Origin: Oscillospiraceae bacterium
Lineage (GTDB): Bacteria > Bacillota > Clostridia > Oscillospirales > Oscillospiraceae
Direction of reading: 5' to 3'
Assembly (NCBI GenBank): GCA_017436785.1
Contig: JAFSCK010000163.1
Coordinates: 1-64,000 of the forward strand
DNA length: 64,000 nucleotides
Shown: positions 1-7,245 of the stretch, piece after piece
How positions within the stretch are numbered: position 1 is the stretch's first letter
Layout: every line of letters starts with the position of its first letter
Translations under genes and position numbers: made by a program
Notes under the pieces: model-generated
The model's input: only the letters and a program-made list of their open reading frames with translations
Told to the model about the DNA's origin: nothing
Databases searched by the model: none

Positions 1-1
1 G

Positions 2-145
2 AGCGCTCTGCGTCGCTTTAAGCGTAGCTGCGCCAAGGAGGGCGTTATCGCTGAAGTTAAGAAGCGCGAGCATTACGTCAGCCCCAGCCTGAAGCGTAAG
101 CAGAAGTCTGAAGCTGCCCGTAAGAACAAGAGAAAGTTCTACTAA
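2..145 (+). CDS. rpsU: 30S ribosomal protein S21, 3' part
   Basis: The reading frame enters from the left edge and gives 47 residues ending KNKRKFY before TAA. The content is strongly basic (FKRSC, VKKREHY, SPSLKRK), which is the typical C-terminal two thirds of bacterial S21, a small protein of the 30S subunit that helps initiation. The start codon and about ten residues lie outside the window. A strong hairpin terminator follows 25 bases later, so this is the end of its transcription unit. Confidence 0.95.
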   Translation, partial: SALRRFKRSCAKEGVIAEVKKREHYVSPSLKRKQKSEAARKNKRKFY

Positions 146-169
146 TAGTCCCTCTTGAATAGTGCTCAA

Positions 170-197
170 AGCCGCCTTGCTTATGCAAGGCGGTTTT
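170..197 (+). terminator. rho-independent terminator after rpsU
   Basis: GCCGCCTTGC and GCAAGGCGGT form a 10-bp stem around a TTAT loop, followed by a T run. Confidence 0.9.
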
Positions 198-224
198 TGC
201 ATATATCGGATAGCCTTCGAATTA

Positions 225-337
225 TGTCATCCTGAGCGGGGCGAAGCGAAGTCGAAGGATCTACACATTATCGATTTTGCTAAGCAGTAAGACAGGTGCG
301 TAGATTCCTCGGCGCGCTTCGCTTGCTCGGAATGACA
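225..337. repeat. dispersed palindromic repeat, divergent copy
   Basis: TGTCATCCTGAGCGG at the left and CTCGGAATGACA at the right form the ends of a long imperfect inverted repeat. The inner arms AAGGATCTAC and GTAGATTCCT also pair. The termini resemble the family seen at 3141, 29003, 32657, 43690 and 46911, but the arm sequence differs, so this is a diverged member or sister family. No gene is seen in it. Confidence 0.7.
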
Positions 338-368
338 AAATTGGAGAAGTGAAAAAATTAGGAAAATC

Positions 369-398
369 TGTCCGAAGGCCATTTCGTTTGCGTCTTAT
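369..398 (+). promoter_or_regulatory. candidate ECF-type promoter for the sigma gene
   Basis: TGTCCG (369-374) and CGTCTTAT (391-398) are separated by 16 bases. A CGTC core at -10 is typical of promoters read by ECF sigma factors, and no sigma-A -10 box is visible here. Autoregulation by the sigma factor encoded just downstream is inferred. Confidence 0.45.
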
Positions 399-401
399 AT
401 A

Positions 402-419
402 GTAGAAAGATCTTTCTAC
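402..419. promoter_or_regulatory. perfect 18-bp palindrome in the sigma-factor leader
   Basis: GTAGAAAGATCTTTCTAC reads the same on both strands. It lies just after the putative -10 element and before the AAGGAGG ribosome site. It could be an operator or a leader hairpin; the sequence alone does not decide. Confidence 0.5.
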
Positions 420-439
420 AAAAAGGAGGAACCCCATTC

Positions 440-1000
440 ATGGAAGATGAAGACATTCTCGACCTGTATTTTGCCCGGGATGAGCAGGCGGTTGTGGAAA
501 CCGACCGGAAGTACGGCCCCTACTGCTTCAGCCTTGCCAATTCCATTTTGAATGATCCGCAGGACGCAGAGGAAACGGTCAGCGATACATATTTGAAAGC
601 ATGGCACGCGATCCCACCCAAGCGGCCTAATATCCTAAAAATCTTCCTTGCCAAGATCACCCGCAACCTTGCCTTTTCCCGCTGGCGCAGCTATGCTGCC
701 CAGAAACGGGGCGGGGGAGAGCTGCCTCTGGTTTTGGAGGAGCTGGCAGGCTGCATTGCAGATCCCGGCAGCGTGGAGGATCAACTCAACGGCAGGGAAC
801 TGGCCAAGGTCATTCGCAGCTTTCTGAATACGCTTCCGGCCCGGGAGCAGGATGTTTTCCTGCGGCGGTATTTCTTTGTGGAGGAAAGCGAGGCCATAGC
901 GCGGCGGTACGGCATGAAGCCTGCCACAGTTCTGCGAACCCTATCCCGCACCCGGGAGAAGCTGAAAAAGTACCTGACACAGGAGGGCTATGCGCTATGA
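440..1000 (+). CDS. RNA polymerase sigma-70 family (ECF-like) factor
   Basis: A 186-residue protein with the two-domain layout of ECF sigma factors. Region 2 lies near residues 15-80 (AEETVSDTYLKAWHAI, then ITRNLAFSRWRSY). Region 4 lies near 125-180 and ends in a helix-turn-helix (ESEAIARRYGMKPATVLRTLSR). It would direct RNA polymerase to a small regulon. AAGGAGG nine bases upstream fixes the ATG. The stop overlaps the next start (ATGA), so it is translationally coupled to a membrane protein that probably acts as its anti-sigma factor. The signal sensed is not evident. Confidence 0.9.
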   Translation: MEDEDILDLYFARDEQAVVETDRKYGPYCFSLANSILNDPQDAEETVSDTYLKAWHAIPPKRPNILKIFLAKITRNLAFSRWRSYAAQKRGGGELPLVLEELAGCIADPGSVEDQLNGRELAKVIRSFLNTLPAREQDVFLRRYFFVEESEAIARRYGMKPATVLRTLSRTREKLKKYLTQEGYAL

Positions 1001-2286
1001 CCAGAGAAGAACTGTTCCTCGCCATCGGCGAGGTAGAGGGAAGCCGTCTCCTCAGAAGCGAACTGACGGTACAGGATTCCTCCGAAATTCAGAAAACGGA
1101 GGAATCTGTGATGAAGATAAGAACCCGAAAAGCCGGACGCATCGTCCGAAATCTGATTACGGCTGTGATGATCGTAAGCATGCTGGCGGTGACCGCTTAT
1201 GCCGTGGTGGGCTATGTGATTTTTGACAGCCCCGAGGAAATGGTGACAGCCATCTTCGGTGACAAAACAGGCTATGATCACAAGGACATCACCTACTGGT
1301 CCGACCCGGAAAAGCCCGGCTCCCAGTATACCAACCCTGCCTTCGACCGGGTAGAAGCCGAGAAATCCGTGGTAGCAGAGGATGTTGCGCCCCATGTTTC
1401 CGCTGTGGGCCAGTCCTTTACTTGGCGGGGCTATACCCTGAGCGTGGATGCTCTGATGTATGACAGCATCACCAAGTGTGGTATCCTGACATGCAAGCTG
1501 GAAAACCCCGATGGCATCAAGCCCTATGATGTGGACGCCACCGGCGAAATTATAAATCATCCAGTGGCGTTCAACCAGTATGGCTATGCCCATATCATTC
1601 GGGAAAAGACCACGGATACCTGCCTTGCCATGACCTATTACTTCCGGTATGATCCGGAGCGAAACCGGGATATGGAGGTAAGTATCTCTCAGTGGACCTT
1701 CGTGGAGCCGGGAGCAGAATATCAAGCCCATATTATGGAACTGTTTGAGGAAATCAAGCAGGAATACACCTTGGAGGAAGCTGTCGATGCCTATATTGAC
1801 GAACATGGACAGGAGGAATACGATCGGGTCAGCGCAGAAAGTACCGAGGAGCAAATGACAGATTACTGCTACGCCGTTCTCTGGACCCGGCGTCTGGAAG
1901 AACTGTATATGTGCCCGGAGGTTATTACCATCTCTCCTGACCGGGAAAGTACATTGAACCATGTTTCTATGGCAGACGCTACCGTGACTGTTTCTCCCAT
2001 CAGTCTGCTTCTGGATGCTACAAATCTGGAATTTCTGCATACGGACATTCACGGACAATACGGACCTTCCGGCGATAATGCAAGGACAATCACCGTTTGC
2101 TACTCCGATGGAACACAATACGAGGTGATTGGAGAAGCGGTCCAGAATGCAGTTTTTGTGGTAAATCATCCGAAGGATAAAGAAGATATAAATTATCCTT
2201 TACTGACCATTATGTTCAACCGCATCATCGATGTAGACAAAGTCACCTCTGTCATCATCAACGGCGTAGAGCTAACGGTGGATTAA
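997..2286 (+). CDS. membrane-anchored protein, probable anti-sigma factor
   Basis: A 429-residue protein with a roughly 50-residue cytoplasmic N-terminus, one membrane helix near residues 51-76 (LITAVMIVSMLAVTAYAVV), and a large extracellular domain. This topology and the ATGA overlap with an ECF sigma gene are typical of anti-sigma partners in Clostridia. No recognised enzymatic motif is seen in the outer domain, which is rich in Glu, Asp and Tyr. The likely job is to hold the sigma factor at the membrane and release it on an outside signal. That role is inferred from position and topology, not from a named domain. Confidence 0.7.
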   Translation: MTREELFLAIGEVEGSRLLRSELTVQDSSEIQKTEESVMKIRTRKAGRIVRNLITAVMIVSMLAVTAYAVVGYVIFDSPEEMVTAIFGDKTGYDHKDITYWSDPEKPGSQYTNPAFDRVEAEKSVVAEDVAPHVSAVGQSFTWRGYTLSVDALMYDSITKCGILTCKLENPDGIKPYDVDATGEIINHPVAFNQYGYAHIIREKTTDTCLAMTYYFRYDPERNRDMEVSISQWTFVEPGAEYQAHIMELFEEIKQEYTLEEAVDAYIDEHGQEEYDRVSAESTEEQMTDYCYAVLWTRRLEELYMCPEVITISPDRESTLNHVSMADATVTVSPISLLLDATNLEFLHTDIHGQYGPSGDNARTITVCYSDGTQYEVIGEAVQNAVFVVNHPKDKEDINYPLLTIMFNRIIDVDKVTSVIINGVELTVD

Positions 2287-2300
2287 CAACATAATTATAG

Positions 2301-2323
2301 CAGGGCGGGGATACATCCCCGCC
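2301..2323 (+). terminator. GGGCGGG palindrome, likely terminator
   Basis: GGGCGGGGAT and ATCCCCGCC form a GC-rich hairpin just after the anti-sigma gene. It belongs to the GGGCGGG palindrome family also seen at 37776, 44299 and 51875. A related arm (2380-2403) lies inside the 3' end of the convergent gene. Confidence 0.6.
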
Positions 2324-2367
2324 GGGCACTGCTGATCATTGTACGGATGGAAGGATTCGCACAGTTG

Positions 2368-3102
2368 TCATTGCTGCCCGGCGGAGTCATGACCCCGCCC
2401 TATGTCTGTTGCGTAAAACTCCTGAAATAATCCGATCATGGCTGTTACGCCCAGTTTTTCTGCTTCCTGTATCAAATCCGCCAGATCTTCTTCTGTCCGC
2501 CAGAGGGTAAACTCCGCCCGGTCTTCTGATAGCTGGGTTCGATAATGACAGTGAAGTATTTCTTCCCGGAAGCCTTCTGCACTCAGATTCGGATAGGGCA
2601 GGGGAATCGTTTTGGCACCCTGTTCCGTCAATGTGAGGATCTCCCCATCCATTGCCAACTCCAGCCAAATCTCCCGGCCCTTCCATGGGGAAAGGTAGTC
2701 CTCTAAGGAAACAGAAAGGGGGGCAGGGGGCAGCAGCACATCGCAGCCCTCCCGAGCATAGGGCTGGGATACGATAAGGGGGCAGGGAAGTGCCATCAGG
2801 GCAGAAACTAATTCTGCTGCCGCCGGATTTCCGGGCCGCTGGAAATCCAGTACCAGACAGCGGCAGGAAAACCGGGCAATACATTCCTGCAATTCCGCAA
2901 AGATCCGCTGTGGGTCATGTCCACAGATTGGGGTTTCGTCGCTGAGCATCAGGACACGATTCGGGGGAAGGGAAGAAGGAAGATTGGAAAGACCTGTTCC
3001 ATAGGGCGAAAACTGGCAGGCCATCCATGCCAGTTTTTCAGGAAGCGGTGTATTTCCCAACATTTCCGCCGCAGTCATGGCAAGATAACAGGGAATCCCC
3101 AT
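2368..3102 (-). CDS. hypothetical protein, 244 residues
   Basis: I do not recognise a family. It begins MGIPCYLAMTAAEM and has alternating beta/alpha character (CRCLVLDF, CPLIVSQPY, EIWLELAMDGEI), loosely like a TIM-barrel protein. It has no signal peptide or membrane helix. A TTG six bases upstream (3108) is also possible, but AAAGGA is ten bases from the ATG at 3102 and only four from the TTG, so I prefer the ATG. The last residues (IGRGHDSAG) are encoded by one arm of a GGGCGGG palindrome, suggesting that a repeat insertion changed the C-terminus. The -35 box of the divergent yqeG promoter overlaps its start codon. Confidence 0.7.
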   Translation of the reverse strand: MGIPCYLAMTAAEMLGNTPLPEKLAWMACQFSPYGTGLSNLPSSLPPNRVLMLSDETPICGHDPQRIFAELQECIARFSCRCLVLDFQRPGNPAAAELVSALMALPCPLIVSQPYAREGCDVLLPPAPLSVSLEDYLSPWKGREIWLELAMDGEILTLTEQGAKTIPLPYPNLSAEGFREEILHCHYRTQLSEDRAEFTLWRTEEDLADLIQEAEKLGVTAMIGLFQEFYATDIGRGHDSAGQQ

Positions 3103-3130
3103 GGACAAACCATCCTTTCCGTGGTATAAT
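3102..3130 (+). promoter_or_regulatory. sigma-A promoter for yqeG
   Basis: TGGACA (3102-3107), a 17-bp spacer, and TATAAT (3125-3130). It is divergent from and overlaps the start of the gene at 2368-3102. A palindromic repeat lies in the transcribed leader. Confidence 0.85.
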
Positions 3131-3140
3131 CATAAAAAAT

Positions 3141-3227
3141 TGTCATTGCGAGGAGCGAAGCGACGCGGCAATCTCCTTCGATATAGGAGATTGCCCACAC
3201 CAGCCTGCGGGCTGGTTCGCACTGACA
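3141..3227. repeat. dispersed palindromic repeat, hybrid copy
   Basis: It starts TGTCATTGCGAGGAGC and ends TTCGCACTGACA. The central AATCTCC and GGAGATT pair. The left arm is of the GAGCGAAGCGACG type and the right arm of the CCAGCCTGCGGGCTGG type, so the two halves come from different arm variants. It lies in the leader of yqeG. Confidence 0.85.
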
Positions 3228-3267
3228 GTGGTTTGTTAGAATACTATATACTCCAACGGAGGACAAT

Positions 3268-3768
3268 ATGCCCTTATCCTTCTTACCCAAGATCATCGCG
3301 GACAAGACCACGGACATTACCCCCGAACTACTCCGCGCCCGGAATATCCGTCTGCTGATGCTGGATTTCGACAATACCATCGTGCCCTACACCACAACGG
3401 TCCCCACTGGGGAGATGGATGCGTGGCTGAAAAAGATGAACAGCTTGGAGGATATCCGGCTGTGCATCGTTTCCAACAGCCATAACGACCGTGTTCCCCA
3501 ATTCTGTCGGGAAAACGGCTTGGACTGCATCACCCATGCGAAAAAGCCCTTCTCCAAGGGAATCAACGAATGCCTTGCCAAATATGGCGTTCCCGCATCC
3601 GAAGCGGCCCTCATCGGTGACCAGATCTATACCGATACTCTAGGTGCCAACGGCGCAGGCGTTACCTCCATTCTGGTGAAGGCCATCGACAATCATAATT
3701 TCTGGCTGAAAGCACGCCATGTGCTGGAAAAGCCCTTTATATTTGCTGCAAGAAAAAGGAGAATCTGA
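3268..3768 (+). CDS. yqeG: YqeG-family HAD IIIA-type phosphatase
   Basis: A 166-residue protein with the haloacid dehalogenase motif DFDNT at residues 33-37 (nucleophile Asp33, acid Asp35), motif II Ser in IVSNSH (68-72), a Lys in KKPF, and the acidic motif GDQIYTD (117-123). The short capless layout matches YqeG, a hydrolase of unsettled substrate widespread in Firmicutes. The ATG is preceded by GGAGG. A strong sigma-A promoter lies at 3102-3130. The peptidase gene follows after three bases, so the two are co-transcribed. Confidence 0.9.
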   Translation: MPLSFLPKIIADKTTDITPELLRARNIRLLMLDFDNTIVPYTTTVPTGEMDAWLKKMNSLEDIRLCIVSNSHNDRVPQFCRENGLDCITHAKKPFSKGINECLAKYGVPASEAALIGDQIYTDTLGANGAGVTSILVKAIDNHNFWLKARHVLEKPFIFAARKRRI

Positions 3769-3771
3769 CCT

Positions 3772-4836
3772 ATGAGAAACATTGACAAGTACCTGTCCCT
3801 GCTGAATGATGAGGTGGATGCCCTGCTGCTGACCTCCCGCTACAGCCGCCATTACGGTGCCGAATTTGACATCTCCGAGGGTGTTGCCATCGTTACCAAG
3901 AAGGGCTGCCGCTATTTTACGGACAGCCGCTACATTGAGTCCGCAGAGGCAAATCTTAAGTATTTTGAGGTCCTGCCCATCAACCAGTTTACCGGCTTCT
4001 ACAAGCGGCTGAACGATGCCATTGCCGATTTTGGTGTCACTACGCTGGGCTACGAAGAAAATTATCTCACCGTGGGTGAACTGATGGGCTACGAAAAGAA
4101 CCTGAACGCCAAGCTGGTCCCCTTCAACAAGGAGATCAACGGCTTCCGCGGCACCAAAGAGGCGTGGGAACTGGACCTGATGAAGAAGGCACAGGCCATC
4201 ACCGACAAGGCTTTCTCTGAAGTAATCACCCGCATCAAGGCCGGCATGACCGAGCTGGAATTGCAGGCAGAGCTGATCTACTGCATGTATAAGAACGGCG
4301 GCACCGGCCTTGCCTTTGATCCCATCGTAGTCTCCGGTCCCAATACCAGCCTGCCCCATGGCGTTGCCGGGGAGCGGGTCATTCAGGAAGGCGACTTCGT
4401 CACCATGGACTTTGGCGCATCCTACATGGGCTACTGCTCCGACATGACCCGTACCGTTGCCGTAGGTTATGCCACTGAGGAAATGAAGAAGGTCTATGAG
4501 ACTGTCCTGCAGGCACAGGAGGCGGCCATCGCTGCCACCAAGGCCGGTGTCATCGGCCGGGACATCGATGCCGTCGCCCGGAAGGTCATCACCGATGCCG
4601 GCTACGGCGAATACTTCGGCCACGGCTACGGCCATAGCTTGGGCTTGGAGATCCATGAGGCCCCCAATCCCAACCCCGGTAACGCCAATCCCATGCCCGT
4701 GGGTGCCGTCTGCTCCGCAGAGCCTGGTATCTATTTGCCCGGAAAATTTGGTGTTCGCATCGAGGATGTGACCATTATTACTGAGGATGGCGTTATTGAC
4801 ATTACCGCAAGCCCCAAGAATTTGATTATTGTATAA
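3772..4836 (+). CDS. M24-family Xaa-Pro aminopeptidase
   Basis: 354 residues with an N-terminal creatinase-like domain (about 1-125) and a C-terminal pita-bread peptidase domain. Metal ligands are visible: Asp in MDFGASY, Asp in CSDMTR, His in GHGYGHSLG, Glu in HEAP, and Glu in RIEDV. It removes N-terminal residues preceding proline in the cytoplasm and probably needs two divalent metals. AAGGAGAA lies ten bases before the ATG. The order M24 peptidase then efp is common in Firmicutes, and both relate to proline-containing peptides. efp here has its own promoter. Confidence 0.92.
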   Translation: MRNIDKYLSLLNDEVDALLLTSRYSRHYGAEFDISEGVAIVTKKGCRYFTDSRYIESAEANLKYFEVLPINQFTGFYKRLNDAIADFGVTTLGYEENYLTVGELMGYEKNLNAKLVPFNKEINGFRGTKEAWELDLMKKAQAITDKAFSEVITRIKAGMTELELQAELIYCMYKNGGTGLAFDPIVVSGPNTSLPHGVAGERVIQEGDFVTMDFGASYMGYCSDMTRTVAVGYATEEMKKVYETVLQAQEAAIAATKAGVIGRDIDAVARKVITDAGYGEYFGHGYGHSLGLEIHEAPNPNPGNANPMPVGAVCSAEPGIYLPGKFGVRIEDVTIITEDGVIDITASPKNLIIV

Positions 4837-4854
4837 CTTTTTTCCGAAAACCCC

Positions 4855-4883
4855 TTGCATATTTTGCCGTTTTGCGGTAGAAT
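4855..4883 (+). promoter_or_regulatory. sigma-A promoter for efp
   Basis: TTGCAT (4855-4860), 17-bp spacer, TAGAAT (4878-4883). It gives a leader of about 60 bases with AGGAGG before the efp ATG. Confidence 0.85.
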
Positions 4884-4951
4884 ATATGAGCTAAAGCTAT
4901 GTACTATATTCGCCTCCCGCAAGGGAAGGCATTCTTAGGAGGATAAATACA

Positions 4952-5515
4952 ATGATTTCTGCAGGCGATATTCGCAATGGTATCACTTTTGAGATGGACG
5001 GCAAGGTTATGCAGGTCATCGAGTTCCAGCATGTTAAGCCCGGTAAGGGTGCAGCTTTCGTCCGCGTCAAGATGAAGAACGTCATCACCGGCGGCGTGAC
5101 CGAAACTTCCCTGAACCCCTCTGCCAAGTTCCCCACCGCTTTCATCGAGAGAAAGAAGATGGAGTACTCCTACAACGACGGTGCTCTGTACTACTTCATG
5201 GATCAGGAGACCTATGAGCTGGAGCCCATCGATGCTTCCAATCTGGACGACTCCTTCAAGTTCGTCAAGGAGAACGACATCTGCACCGTCATGAGCTACA
5301 AGGGCAAGGTCTTCGGCGTTGAAGTCCCCAACTTTGTTGATCTGGTTGTTACCGAAACCGAGCCCGGCTTCGCTGGCAACACCGCTACCAACGTCACCAA
5401 GCCCGCTACCGTGGAGACTGGCGCTGAGGTCAAGGTGCCCCTCTTCATCAACGAGGGCGACAAGATCCAGATCGACACCCGTACCGGTGAGTATCTGGGC
5501 CGTTCCAAGGCTTAA
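4952..5515 (+). CDS. efp: translation elongation factor P
   Basis: 187 residues with the three beta-barrel domains of EF-P. It relieves ribosome stalling at proline runs. The tip loop reads VKPGKGAAF with Lys32, the residue modified in Bacillus-type EF-P. The C-terminal signature [19 protein letters not shown] is intact. TTAGGAGG lies a few bases before the ATG, and a dedicated promoter sits at 4855-4883. Codon choice is strongly biased, as in highly expressed genes. Confidence 0.98.
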   Translation: MISAGDIRNGITFEMDGKVMQVIEFQHVKPGKGAAFVRVKMKNVITGGVTETSLNPSAKFPTAFIERKKMEYSYNDGALYYFMDQETYELEPIDASNLDDSFKFVKENDICTVMSYKGKVFGVEVPNFVDLVVTETEPGFAGNTATNVTKPATVETGAEVKVPLFINEGDKIQIDTRTGEYLGRSKA

Positions 5516-5526
5516 TTTCTGACACC

Positions 5527-5604
5527 CGTAGGGGACGATGCCCACATCGTCCCCTATTTTTCAAAATCCGCCTTTTTGGGCCGATGTGGGCATCGGCCCC
5601 TACG
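5527..5604. repeat. paired inverted repeats between efp and the CD1247-type gene
   Basis: GTAGGGGACGATG...CATCGTCCCCTA forms one hairpin and GGGCCGATG...CATCGGCCCCTAC a second. The outer arms (GTAGGGG and CCCCTAC) are also complementary, so the whole block can fold as one large palindrome. It probably terminates efp transcription, but it looks like a mobile repeat rather than a simple terminator. Confidence 0.75.
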
Positions 5605-5630
5605 AGATACTTTCTATAAGGAGAGGTTTT

Positions 5631-6083
5631 ATGACTATTTCTGAAAAGTCCGCATATCTGAAGGGCCTGATGGACGGCCTGAAGCTGGATACCGAAAAGG
5701 ACGAGGGCAAGATGATCGCTGCCATCGTGGACCTGCTGGGCGATATGGCCAAGCGGATCACCGACATCGAGGAGACCACCATCGCCATCTCCGACGAGCT
5801 GGATGAGATCGAAGAGGATCTGGATGCCATTGAGGACTTCATCATGGATGACGAGGATGACTTCGAGGACTATGAAGAAGACGAGCTGGACGGCTGGGAC
5901 GAGGACGAAGACTACGAAGAGGGCTTCGACTTCGGCGACGAGGACTCTACCATTTACGAGGTAGAGTGTGCCTGCGGCGAGATCATCAACTTCGATGAGG
6001 AAGTTCTGGAAAAGGGCTCCATGACCTGCCCCAACTGCGGTGAAACTCTGGAGTTCTCCTTCGACGACGAGGACGAAGAGTAA
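5631..6083 (+). CDS. CD1247 N-terminal-domain-type protein with zinc ribbon
   Basis: 150 residues. The N-terminus (1-65) is helical and matches the small Clostridial family named after C. difficile CD1247 (SEKSAYLKGLMDGLKLD). The middle (66-115) is almost entirely Asp/Glu with Tyr. The C-terminus carries a zinc ribbon with ECACGE and CPNCGE pairs. The function is unknown; the zinc ribbon suggests nucleic acid or protein contact. GGAGAGG before this ATG fixes the start. The position just after efp is common in relatives. Confidence 0.8.
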   Translation: MTISEKSAYLKGLMDGLKLDTEKDEGKMIAAIVDLLGDMAKRITDIEETTIAISDELDEIEEDLDAIEDFIMDDEDDFEDYEEDELDGWDEDEDYEEGFDFGDEDSTIYEVECACGEIINFDEEVLEKGSMTCPNCGETLEFSFDDEDEE

Positions 6084-6111
6084 GCCTGTCTCTTTGTGAA
6101 ATGCGATATGG

Positions 6112-6143
6112 GGGCTGTTGCAGCAAATAGCAACAGCCCTTTT
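6112..6143 (+). terminator. rho-independent terminator
   Basis: GGGCTGTTGC and GCAACAGCCC pair around an 8-base loop, followed by TTTT. It ends the CD1247-type transcript ahead of the VanZ gene. Confidence 0.85.
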
Positions 6144-6164
6144 CGTTACTGTTAGGAGAAACGT

Positions 6165-6713
6165 ATGCTTGCAATATCCTATTCCTCCATGCTGACGGCC
6201 ATCAGCGTTCTCTGGCTGGCAGTGAGGGCATTTGTGTGTGTCCGGCAGGGGCAAATCTGCTGGAAGCGGGAGCTGGAACTGATTCTTGTCTATATCTGTA
6301 TCATCGTTGTGGCCCGCTTCACTTTTTTCCCGTTTTCAAAGGTGGATGGTCACATCCAGCCGCTGCTTTTTGATTCTGCCAGTGTCTGGCCTCCCCGCAT
6401 AAACCTGCGGCCTGTGGTGTACCTGTTTGACTATCCCACGCTGCGGGAAGCCCTTCTGAATTTCATCGGTAACTTTGCTATGTTTATCCCCATCGGCATC
6501 ATCTGGCCTCTTGTTTTTCGTAAGCTGGATACTCCGGGAAAAGTCATTTCTGCCGGTGTGGGCTTTTCACTGTGCATCGAAATTTTACAGCTGCCATTTT
6601 TCGATAGGGTGTCCGATGTAGATGATCTGCTGCTGAATACTCTCGGCTATCTTACCGGTTACGGGATCTATCTGATGGTGAAATGGATCGCCAAACTTAT
6701 CAAAAGACGATGA
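6165..6713 (+). CDS. VanZ-family membrane protein
   Basis: 182 residues with about five membrane helices. The VanZ signature is present: NFIGNFAMFIPIGI near residues 100-113, then EILQLPFF and the acidic DVDDLLLNTLGYLTGY near 140-165. VanZ itself gives teicoplanin resistance, but most homologues are of unknown envelope function, and there is no van cluster here. TAGGAG lies just before the ATG. It converges on the Spx-like gene with a shared terminator. Confidence 0.88.
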   Translation: MLAISYSSMLTAISVLWLAVRAFVCVRQGQICWKRELELILVYICIIVVARFTFFPFSKVDGHIQPLLFDSASVWPPRINLRPVVYLFDYPTLREALLNFIGNFAMFIPIGIIWPLVFRKLDTPGKVISAGVGFSLCIEILQLPFFDRVSDVDDLLLNTLGYLTGYGIYLMVKWIAKLIKRR

Positions 6714-6749
6714 AAAAGCACCGTATGAAATGCTCATACGGTGCTTTTC
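6713..6749. terminator. bidirectional terminator between VanZ and Spx-like genes
   Basis: AAAAGCACCGTATG and CATACGGTGCTTTT pair perfectly around a 7-base loop, with A and T runs on both sides. It serves both convergent genes. Confidence 0.92.
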
Positions 6750-7103
6750 TTATAGCAGGACTTCCGTCCACTCTTTTTCCTTAAAGCCCGTCAGAACCCT
6801 GCCATCCTCAGTCACCACAAGAGGCCGCTTGACCAGCATGCCGTCGGTAGCAAGCAACTGCAGCTGCTCCTCTACAGACATTTGGGGCAGCTTGTCCTTG
6901 AGTTCCATGGACTTATACAGCAGACCGCTGGTGTTGAAGAATTTCTTCACAGGCAGACCGCTGCTTTCCAGCCATTCTTTCAGCTCCTCGTAGCTGGGAT
7001 TCTCTTCCTTGATATGCCGGGCAGTGTAGGAAACACCTTGCGCCTCCAGCCATTTTTTTGCTTTCTTACAGGTTGAGCAGGGAGGATATTCTAAAAATAA
7101 CAT
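6750..7103 (-). CDS. Spx/ArsC-family thioredoxin-fold protein
   Basis: 117 residues beginning MLFLEYPPCSTCKKA with a CxxC pair at Cys9 and Cys12, and an RPLVV motif near residue 93 as in the ArsC/Spx fold. Members are either glutaredoxin-dependent arsenate reductases or Spx-type RNA polymerase regulators of disulfide stress. The CxxC favours an Spx/YffB-like redox role, but sequence does not decide. AGGAG upstream of the ATG at 7103 sets the start; an upstream in-frame ATG lacks a ribosome site. Confidence 0.85.
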   Translation of the reverse strand: MLFLEYPPCSTCKKAKKWLEAQGVSYTARHIKEENPSYEELKEWLESSGLPVKKFFNTSGLLYKSMELKDKLPQMSVEEQLQLLATDGMLVKRPLVVTEDGRVLTGFKEKEWTEVLL

Positions 7104-7180
7104 AAAACCAACTCCTTTCGGCTCCATGATAGCAGATTTCTCATTTGCAATCAAGGGGTTGTTTTTTTGCCGAAATTATG

Positions 7181-7209
7181 TTGCCAAACGTTGTGATTGC
7201 GATTATAAT
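7181..7209 (+). promoter_or_regulatory. sigma-A promoter for the MBOAT operon
   Basis: TTGCCA (7181-7186), 17-bp spacer, TATAAT (7204-7209). It places the start of transcription about 30 bases before the ATG at 7246 and excludes longer upstream starts. Confidence 0.88.
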
Positions 7210-7245
7210 AAGCAAGGATTATCGGATACAAAGAAGGATAACAGC

